64,000 nt of DNA from the NCBI RefSeq assembly GCF_001661495.1, contig NZ_BDDT01000001.1:1-64000 (forward strand), written 5' to 3'. Below are positions 57,431-64,000 of the stretch, piece after piece (position 1 is the stretch's first letter; every line of letters begins with the position of its first letter). Made by a program: the position numbers and the translations under genes. The stretch is from Pseudoalteromonas prydzensis (GTDB taxonomy: Bacteria > Pseudomonadota > Gammaproteobacteria > Enterobacterales > Alteromonadaceae). The notes beneath the pieces were generated by a model, which saw only the letters and a program-made list of their open reading frames with translations, did not search any database and was not told the DNA's origin.

Positions 57431-59698
57431 ATGACAACAACACACACACCAAGCATACTGACAGGCGCCATTGTATTAGCGCTCAGCAGCCAAGCTGCAT
57501 CTGCTGATCAAGACGCAAATAGCGAGCAAACTACAACCAATAAAAAAGTCGAACGTATTGTGGTCTCAGGTACTCCTGCCGGTATGGGCGTTCGTAAAAT
57601 TGATGCCAGTTACGCGGTTACCAATATTGATGCCGAACAAATAATTAAGCTTTCACCAAAAAGCACCGCAGACCTATTTAAAGCCGTGCCTGGTGTGTGG
57701 GTTGAAAGCTCTGGGGGGGAATCCGGTGCTAATGTGTTTGTGCGAGGGTTTCCAGGTGGTGGCGACGCCCCATTTCTAACACTTAGCCTTGAAGGCTCAC
57801 CCGTTTACCCTGCCCCAACATTATCGTTTTTAGAAAACTCGTCACTCTTTAGAATCGATGAAACCATCGAAACCATGGAAGCGCTACGTGGCGGCCCAAA
57901 CCCGGTAGTTTCAAATGGCCAACCCGGTTTAACCACTAACTTTCGTTTAAAGCGTGGCAGTGAAGACACCCAAGGTTTGTTTAAATACACCACCTCTGAT
58001 TACGATTTGCAACGTGTTGACGCCGTTGTCAGCGGTGAAATATCTGACGACTTATACTTTATGGTAGGCGGTTATGTAAAAAGCTCACCAGGTATTCGTG
58101 ATGCAGGCTTTACCTCAGAGAAAGGCAGCCAATTTACGATTAATATCACTAAAGAACTCGATAACGGTGAAATGAATTTCTACACTCGCCAAACCGACGA
58201 TCATGGCGCATGGTACTTACCCACGCCGCTCAATGTTGATGGCATTGATGCTGAGTACACCCAACTTGGCACGCTAAATCGCCAAGCGACCATTTATACT
58301 GGGCCAAATAATGACGCGCACCAAGTTGATATTGGCGATGGCCGCGGTTGGGATGGCCATGTATCGGGTGGTAGCATTAAACTTGAATTTGACAATGGCT
58401 GGACTTTTTCAGACCGCTTTAATATCACCAAAGGCGACGCCAATACATTTGGTTTAGTTCCTGCAGGCTCCGCGACTACAATGGGTGAAGTGGCTGATAA
58501 TGGCCAATCGGCCACCGGGGCTGCTACTGGCAAAACTTATGAGAGCGATACCCCTGTACAACAAGTTGGCCGTTGGGTGGTACTCAAAGAAATAAGCTCA
58601 TTTACTAATGACTTAGCATTTTCAAAACAATTTGATGATTTATCTATTGCGCTAGGCTATTACACAGCCAGCACTTCAGCCAACGATTGGTGGAGCTTAG
58701 GCAATACCGCCTATCATGTGCTTGAAGCGGGTGGTGAAATGCTCAATGACATCGCTTGCAACGAAAGCACTGAAGGCTGTGATTTTAATTACGACATTAA
58801 TTCATCAGGTGATGCACGTACTAATGCTTTTTACACCACAGCACAGTATAAGCTAAGCCAAGCTCTCACCCTTGATGGTGGCCTGCGTTATGAAAGCCAT
58901 GATGTAGAGTACAGCGTTGATGAAGGGCTTGATGGTGCTATCAATAAAACGGTGCAATATGATGAAAGTAAAACCTCATGGACCACAGGTTTAAACTACT
59001 CCATTAACGATGACATGGGTGTATTTGCACGTGTAAACCGCGGCTACAAAATGCCTTACTTTGATGATTTTAGAGATAACTACGGTGCTTACCAAGGAGG
59101 CGAAAAGCTTATTAAAGAAGTTACTCAAGCCGAACTTGGCTATAAGCTAATAACCCAGAGTACTGATTTCTTCGCGACCTTATTTACCAATGAAGTCAAA
59201 GGCGATACGTTTGTACGCCGCCCAGGAGTACCCGCTGAAATCCTCACCAATGAGGCGTACGGTGTGGAGCTTGATTATAACTATAATCATGAATCTGGCT
59301 TTTCAGTAAACTTAAACTCGACCATTCAAGAGACTGAAATCACAGAAAGCCCATCTAATCAGGGCAATAAAAGCCAGCGTCAGCCTAAATGGCAAGTGCG
59401 TGTTACGCCAAGCTATGACTTTGAAATAAACGGCATGTACGCCACACTCTATGGTACTTTGTCAGCGGTTGATGACCGCTTTGGTAATAACGAAAACACC
59501 GTAACACTTGATGGCTACGAAAAAGTTGACTTAGGTTTTATCCTTGAGCCAATGGAAGGGATCAAACTGCAATTAGCCATTGATAACTTAACCGACGAGC
59601 AAGGTATTACCGAAGGCGACCCACGTAATGCCGACGCCCCCAATGGCCGTTACATTATGCCGCGTACAACACGCTTAAGTGTCAGCTACGAATTCTAA
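57431..59698 (+). CDS. TonB-dependent outer-membrane receptor of the trehalose locus
   Basis: The protein has 755 residues: a signal peptide (1-25, ASAD), the TonB box ERIVVSG near 42-48, a plug domain (about 60-170, with ANVFVRGFPGGGDAPFLTLSLEGSPV) and a barrel ending in TRLSVSYEF, with the terminal Phe required for barrel assembly. It probably imports trehalose or oligosaccharides across the outer membrane. It is controlled by the LacI site at 57310. The terminator at 59724 closes it. Confidence 0.9.
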   Translation: MTTTHTPSILTGAIVLALSSQAASADQDANSEQTTTNKKVERIVVSGTPAGMGVRKIDASYAVTNIDAEQIIKLSPKSTADLFKAVPGVWVESSGGESGANVFVRGFPGGGDAPFLTLSLEGSPVYPAPTLSFLENSSLFRIDETIETMEALRGGPNPVVSNGQPGLTTNFRLKRGSEDTQGLFKYTTSDYDLQRVDAVVSGEISDDLYFMVGGYVKSSPGIRDAGFTSEKGSQFTINITKELDNGEMNFYTRQTDDHGAWYLPTPLNVDGIDAEYTQLGTLNRQATIYTGPNNDAHQVDIGDGRGWDGHVSGGSIKLEFDNGWTFSDRFNITKGDANTFGLVPAGSATTMGEVADNGQSATGAATGKTYESDTPVQQVGRWVVLKEISSFTNDLAFSKQFDDLSIALGYYTASTSANDWWSLGNTAYHVLEAGGEMLNDIACNESTEGCDFNYDINSSGDARTNAFYTTAQYKLSQALTLDGGLRYESHDVEYSVDEGLDGAINKTVQYDESKTSWTTGLNYSINDDMGVFARVNRGYKMPYFDDFRDNYGAYQGGEKLIKEVTQAELGYKLITQSTDFFATLFTNEVKGDTFVRRPGVPAEILTNEAYGVELDYNYNHESGFSVNLNSTIQETEITESPSNQGNKSQRQPKWQVRVTPSYDFEINGMYATLYGTLSAVDDRFGNNENTVTLDGYEKVDLGFILEPMEGIKLQLAIDNLTDEQGITEGDPRNADAPNGRYIMPRTTRLSVSYEF

Positions 59699-59723
59699 AC
59701 TCATCTTCCTTAGATCAATACCC

Positions 59724-59754
59724 AAAGCCGCGGTGGTTAATACACAGCGGCTTT
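59724..59754. terminator. Bidirectional intrinsic terminator
   Basis: AAAGCCGC (59724-59731) pairs with GCGGCTTT (59747-59754), followed by T. It separates the convergent TonB receptor and MFS efflux genes. Confidence 0.8.
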
Positions 59755-59755
59755 T

Positions 59756-60997
59756 TTAAATCACGCTTTGCACTAAAAGCCGCTCTTGTGACTCGCTCTC
59801 TTGGCGCTTGAAATAACTAAATATTAATAAGCAGCTCAGCGCAAGGCTTGCCGCAATAAGCGAGCCTAGCGTGGCAAAGCGAAAACTAAACCACTGGGCA
59901 ATTAAACCGGTACTAGCGGTGCCGAGCATCACCCCGACTTTAATGGCATTACCATAAAAAGCAGAGGTAAAACCAATTCGTGATGGCAGTTGCTCTTGTA
60001 AAATAGTCAGGCCGATCCCCGCAAAGATGCCATAAAAAATAGCATTAACACCTTGTAGTACAAAGAATTGCCATACTTGAACGGCAAAAAATACGCCAAT
60101 ATAGAACAACATAGCGCAGCTAAAAGCAAAGCCCAACAAGGCTGTTTTAGTGATACGCTTGCTGAGCTTGGCGCTATACAACATCACAGGGATCTCAATT
60201 AATGCCACCATGCCCATAAATATGCCAGGCATATTATTAGCAAAACCCAGTTCATTTATTGTATAAAGTGGTAAAGCACTGGCGTACATAATATTACCAA
60301 TTGAAGCAAATGTTATAGCAGCCCCTAAGGCCCAAAAAGAGTGATTGATCGGCTGATTTGGTTCAGCTTTTTTAGCTCTGTCGTTAGCATTAACGCTGGG
60401 CAAAAACTTTATCGCAAAAATTAATGCCAATAACGCAAACGTAGCTGCGGTATAAAATGAGCGACTAAAGGCAACCCCTGACGCAAGCAAATAGCCAAGT
60501 GGCGGTCCTGCGACCCACGCAAATGAAATCGCGGCTCTCAGGCGAGTATTAAACTGGGTGATATCAATATGCTCTTGCTCATCAGCCCACTGACGAGCAA
60601 TAGTCATAACTTGCGGTATCGCGGCATTGCCCATTGACAGCAACAACACGCCGGCTGCAAACACCTGCCAAAAAGATGTTGCGTTAGCGAATATGACTAA
60701 TGCGAGAGCCATCCCTGAGACCGCAATCATAAACATTTTTTTAGCGCTTACGCCGTTATCAGCCAATCCGCCTAACCATTGGCTAAAGAGAATGCCCATT
60801 AGCGTGACACCTGTGGTGTATACGCCCAAATAAATGGGTGGACTTTGTAAGCCTTCCACAATAAACAAACTCATTAGTGGATTAACAAATGCGCCAATTA
60901 AGCCCGTTAATAAGCTTAACAAGATAAATACCACACCATATTGTTTGCATATCGACTTCAAAAAACACCACACAGACACTAAAAATAGGCCGCGCAT
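59756..60997 (-). CDS. SetA-like sugar efflux MFS transporter
   Basis: MFS protein of 413 residues with 12 helices. It resembles the SetA/SetB sugar-efflux group: LLTGLIGAFVNPLMSLFIVEGL at the start, WLGGLADNGVSAKK after helix 2, RAAISFAWVAGPPLGY in helix 5, and ILQEQLPSRIGFTSAFYGNAIKVG late in the chain. It exports glucosides and protects from sugar stress, a sensible neighbour of a trehalose uptake locus. It is convergent with the TonB receptor, and its own promoter lies at 60998-61137. Confidence 0.8.
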   Translation of the reverse strand: MRGLFLVSVWCFLKSICKQYGVVFILLSLLTGLIGAFVNPLMSLFIVEGLQSPPIYLGVYTTGVTLMGILFSQWLGGLADNGVSAKKMFMIAVSGMALALVIFANATSFWQVFAAGVLLLSMGNAAIPQVMTIARQWADEQEHIDITQFNTRLRAAISFAWVAGPPLGYLLASGVAFSRSFYTAATFALLALIFAIKFLPSVNANDRAKKAEPNQPINHSFWALGAAITFASIGNIMYASALPLYTINELGFANNMPGIFMGMVALIEIPVMLYSAKLSKRITKTALLGFAFSCAMLFYIGVFFAVQVWQFFVLQGVNAIFYGIFAGIGLTILQEQLPSRIGFTSAFYGNAIKVGVMLGTASTGLIAQWFSFRFATLGSLIAASLALSCLLIFSYFKRQESESQERLLVQSVI

Positions 60998-61106
60998 TAT
61001 ACGCGGCTTTAAGTAATATTAAAATACAAAGTGGGTTATTTAATAATCACTATAATTTACATTAAGCGCATTTTACCGACCATTAAACTACGTATAAAAA
61101 CACAGT

Positions 61107-61130
61107 CACAGCTTGTAAACTGTGGTTTTT
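61107..61130. terminator. Intrinsic terminator past the M1 peptidase gene
   Basis: CACAG (61107-61111) and CTGTG (61120-61124) form a short stem with T-runs on both strands. It ends the M1 gene on the minus strand. Confidence 0.5.
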
Positions 61131-61137
61131 TGTTCGC

Positions 61138-63999
61138 TCAAACATCTAAAAACAGCGTATTGATAAGTGCAATATGCTGTGCTTCAACTTGTTGTTTTAA
61201 CGCCTGAATAAAATCCATTGCCGTTGCAGGTCGGTTTGGATACGCATACTCTTGCCATACTGATTTAAGTGCGCTAATTATAGCTTCATCGCCTATTTCA
61301 GCTCTTAACTTAGCAAATACGATCGTTGCTTTTGAATATTGATCATAGCTTTTTGTTGAATCAATCAACGCCACTTTAGCGGCAATATCCATACGCGATG
61401 CTTGCTTGTAGCGCTTTGTTTCATAATCAACTAATGCGTTCATAGCGGCTTTACCGTAGCGCTTTTCTATGATCACTAGTTCGATATATTTGGCCATCGA
61501 CTCAACTAAAAAAGCACTGTCTGCAGGCACACTATTACCAATATCATGACCAAACCACTGATGCGCAGTTTCATGCACTGCACGGCGATAACGCTGATCA
61601 AAGCCAGCATCATCGCTTGGTCGAGCCCTAAAACCCACTTTATCTTCAATTAGTATAATTTGCGGTAAGGCATAGCCAGTACTCCCAAACGGCGCAGCAG
61701 CAACTAAGCTCAATTGCTTGGCTTTATACGCAACAATATTATTTTTAAACCAATCAAGTGTGTCGCTCATCGCTTGTAAATTAACGGCGGTTGCATCGGC
61801 ACGCTCAAGCACATCTTGATTTTTTGCGAATACTTGTAAAGTAATACCATCATGCTTTTTCGTTTCAGCAGTAAAAGGCACTGACAGCCAAGCTGGTAAG
61901 TTATTAATGGCAGTCAATGTTTTAAACTCAAATATCTCACGGCCCTGCTCACGTTGATGCGCAATTTGCTTGCCCTGTGTCACAACTTGATACCCCGCTG
62001 CCGTTGATATTTTGCTCGACATCGTTATGCGCTCATAGTGCTCTGGTCTATTTTGCCCTTTAGTAAGTAACGCTGAAGCTAAAGGGCGAACCTTTGGTTG
62101 CAAACCATATTGAGCTCGTAAGCTTGTATCTGTTAACTCATAGTTGATTTGATAGCCAATGGTTGGCAGCACCGGAACTGCTCGAATATAGCTAAACTCT
62201 GGGGTAATGATTTGATGCCCACCAGCTGGCCACAATGTTGCTTGATGTACTTCAAATTGTGTTGTTAATTGCCGTGTCTCATGCGGTTTTATTGCTACTG
62301 CAAACTCATACACAGCTTGATTTAAGTCAGGATAAAAAGCGATTTGTGTCGCACCTGCAATCTTCACCTTCGCCCACTTATAAAATCCCGCTCTGCCGAC
62401 TAAAATTTGCTTAATTGCCCTTGCATGCGGATTCTTTAAGGTGTACGTAAGATCAAACTTGGCAAACTGCTGATGTGGATAAAAGTCAATTTTTGCATCA
62501 ATATGGCTAACCTGAGGTTGCAATTTATGCTGCCAATCTGCAAAGGTTTTTTCATAATTGGCTTTAAAGGCTTCACGTTTATGTGAATTGGTGAGCGGCT
62601 TTTCGTAAACCAAACGCATATGTAATTGCACAAATAGACCGATTGAGAGAAGTACTGGCATAATTAACCATGCATCTTTTCGCTTAACAGCACGCCTGCC
62701 AAGCCCTGCACCGCGATGATTAAATGCGCAACTTAGCAATATAAAGCTTATGCAGGCCACCAACCACACCGACATATATGGCCAATAACTATTCAAACTT
62801 GCACGATATTGCCAAAATTCATTAGGTGGTTGTAAGGGGGTCCAAGCTAGACTCCAAAATGTATGAGTGAGTCCTAAGTAAGTCATAACCGGTGTAAATT
62901 TGAGTAATAACATTACAAAAACAACCAGTGCTGCAATCAGTATTGAACGACAAAGATTAAACACACACACCGTTACCCATGCAATTAGCATCAGGGGTAG
63001 TGCCGTTAAACATAAAACATATACATGATCATACGCTTGATATTGACTACCATTAAACCACTGCGCTAAGGAAGCGCCCACAAAGCTCATCGTTGAAAAA
63101 ATAATAACCAAGGTAGTCAGTATCAGTAATTGACTAGATAAAATAGTGGCCGTTTTAACTGGCGTTACAGCGATTAACTCAGCCATATTAAAACGCTTTG
63201 CATAACAGCTTACCTGCCAGCTCCAAAGCACCATCAATAAACACCCAATCAGTATTTGCATATCAAATGCATAGTGATTAATTGCATCGATGCTGGTTGC
63301 GCTTATTACACTCAGCGGCTCTGCATAATCAGCAGAAGAGGCAACACTATTGAAAACCATGGCAGGCCAAACTAATAAAATTAATAGTGTCATTGGGTGT
63401 TTTAAAACATTGCAAAGCGCGGCTTTATAAAATGCGAAAAATATCGGCAGTTCATGGTTTATTGCACTCGCAGGTTGGTACGAAACACTTGCTACTGTCA
63501 CTGACTGTGAATAGCTCAGTGCATTTTTTACTGGCTTATTGAACGAGCTAAAAACGCTACTCGCAGCAACCGCACTACAATAGATAACGGTTGTGAGTAA
63601 CAATATCAGCACCCGATTAACGGCTATAGCCCAGCCCTGAGGCTCAATAAAGCTACCTATAATCGCGGTGTATGCAAAAGGATCTAACCATATAAACAGT
63701 TGATAACTGGTTTCGCTGATAATACTACTTCCCGCTAATATGCGATTGCCTGTAACACTTGCAAGCAGTAAGTAACCAATCCATAAAACTGCAAATACAA
63801 CATAGTTCACCAGAGCACTGCTGAATTTTTGGCAAAACCAAAATGCAATTACGCCAAGCAAGCAACTATTAGGAAGCAACACAAACAGGCTGTTCCAAGC
63901 CAGTTGGTTGATAATTTGCCAGTCAAAACCTTTGCTATGCATTTGCATAACCACCATTACCAGCGTACTGATAAGCGCAATCACAAACACACACAACAC
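61138..63999 (-). CDS. Membrane-anchored M1 aminopeptidase with ABC-2-like N-domain (partial)
   Basis: The 953 residues visible are 5'-truncated by the window edge. Residues 1-475 hold many membrane helices in two sets, resembling an ABC-2 permease (for example NHYAFDMQILIGCLLMVLWSWQVSCYAKRF). The C-terminal 480 residues are an M1 peptidase: HETAHQWFGHD at 61543-61575 and the third ligand Glu in FLVESMAKY, with the expected spacing HExxH-x18-E. Fused permease-M1 proteins usually follow an ABC ATPase gene, which would lie off-window. It faces the periplasm and probably trims peptides. No link to the collagen genes is visible other than the type of substrate. Confidence 0.85.
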   Translation of the reverse strand: MLCVFVIALISTLVMVVMQMHSKGFDWQIINQLAWNSLFVLLPNSCLLGVIAFWFCQKFSSALVNYVVFAVLWIGYLLLASVTGNRILAGSSIISETSYQLFIWLDPFAYTAIIGSFIEPQGWAIAVNRVLILLLTTVIYCSAVAASSVFSSFNKPVKNALSYSQSVTVASVSYQPASAINHELPIFFAFYKAALCNVLKHPMTLLILLVWPAMVFNSVASSADYAEPLSVISATSIDAINHYAFDMQILIGCLLMVLWSWQVSCYAKRFNMAELIAVTPVKTATILSSQLLILTTLVIIFSTMSFVGASLAQWFNGSQYQAYDHVYVLCLTALPLMLIAWVTVCVFNLCRSILIAALVVFVMLLLKFTPVMTYLGLTHTFWSLAWTPLQPPNEFWQYRASLNSYWPYMSVWLVACISFILLSCAFNHRGAGLGRRAVKRKDAWLIMPVLLSIGLFVQLHMRLVYEKPLTNSHKREAFKANYEKTFADWQHKLQPQVSHIDAKIDFYPHQQFAKFDLTYTLKNPHARAIKQILVGRAGFYKWAKVKIAGATQIAFYPDLNQAVYEFAVAIKPHETRQLTTQFEVHQATLWPAGGHQIITPEFSYIRAVPVLPTIGYQINYELTDTSLRAQYGLQPKVRPLASALLTKGQNRPEHYERITMSSKISTAAGYQVVTQGKQIAHQREQGREIFEFKTLTAINNLPAWLSVPFTAETKKHDGITLQVFAKNQDVLERADATAVNLQAMSDTLDWFKNNIVAYKAKQLSLVAAAPFGSTGYALPQIILIEDKVGFRARPSDDAGFDQRYRRAVHETAHQWFGHDIGNSVPADSAFLVESMAKYIELVIIEKRYGKAAMNALVDYETKRYKQASRMDIAAKVALIDSTKSYDQYSKATIVFAKLRAEIGDEAIISALKSVWQEYAYPNRPATAMDFIQALKQQVEAQHIALINTLFLDV

Positions 64000-64000
64000 C

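Overview
The window looks like chromosomal DNA of a marine gammaproteobacterium, most probably Pseudoalteromonas or a close Alteromonadales relative. The evidence is low-to-moderate GC by eye, a deseasin (MCP-01)-like protease, a katB-ankB pair, a csgEFG locus with a large curlin, and TonB receptors next to LacI-regulated sugar genes. This assignment is inference from protein character, not from a database search. No rRNA, tRNA, CRISPR array or insertion sequence was recognised.

Layout. (1) 1-2599 is the edge of an integron cassette array on the minus strand. A cassette carrying a GHKL-ATPase/PD-(D/E)XK (Shedu-like) protein ends in a structured attC site. It is followed by a second cassette whose HEPN-type gene has an in-frame stop. 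No integrase gene is visible. (2) 3300-9541 holds hydroxyproline and proline-peptide catabolism: a GntR regulator, alpha-ketoglutarate-semialdehyde dehydrogenase, 4-hydroxyproline epimerase, a truncated DHDPS-family deaminase, a D-hydroxyproline oxidoreductase and an Xaa-Pro peptidase. (3) 9677-14056 holds a frnE-like gene, then a 3.4 kb accessory insert flanked by a 75 bp duplicated piece of frnE. The insert carries an unknown protein and two tandem repeat lipoproteins, one frameshifted. (4) 14407-16703 holds a YfcC-type carrier, a parvulin and a DCC thiol protein. (5) 16761-23417 holds a YgjK-like GH63 glucosidase with a POT peptide transporter, divergent from a lipoprotein gluzincin. (6) 23691-28074 is a Fur-box-headed Fe(III) ABC transporter. 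(7) 28136-30910 is an M9 collagenase, followed by an EAL phosphodiesterase. (8) 33087-40672 is a sucrose locus. (9) 40718-44565 holds CstA and katB-ankB. (10) 44614-47115 is a deseasin-type S8 protease. (11) 47715-50867 is a curli locus, with a CsgD-like regulator at 52419-53168. (12) 53309-59698 is a trehalose locus. (13) 59756-63999 holds a SetA-like efflux pump and the end of a membrane-anchored M1 aminopeptidase.

The most coherent hidden system is a collagen-use regulon. A 12-base palindrome, ATTGTATACAAT or a near match, lies upstream of the hydroxyproline operon, of the M9 collagenase, and in the divergent promoter of the peptide transporter/GH63 and lipoprotein metallopeptidase genes. 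A weaker copy lies at the gntR promoter. This predicts one GntR switch controlling collagen cleavage, peptide uptake, removal of the collagen disaccharide's glucose and hydroxyproline breakdown. The pyrroline-hydroxycarboxylate deaminase step is represented here only by an N-terminal remnant.

The two sugar loci are self-contained: LacI regulator, TonB receptor, MFS permease and a cytoplasmic enzyme (sucrose phosphorylase plus fructokinase, or GH37 trehalase). Each has its own perfect palindromic operators.
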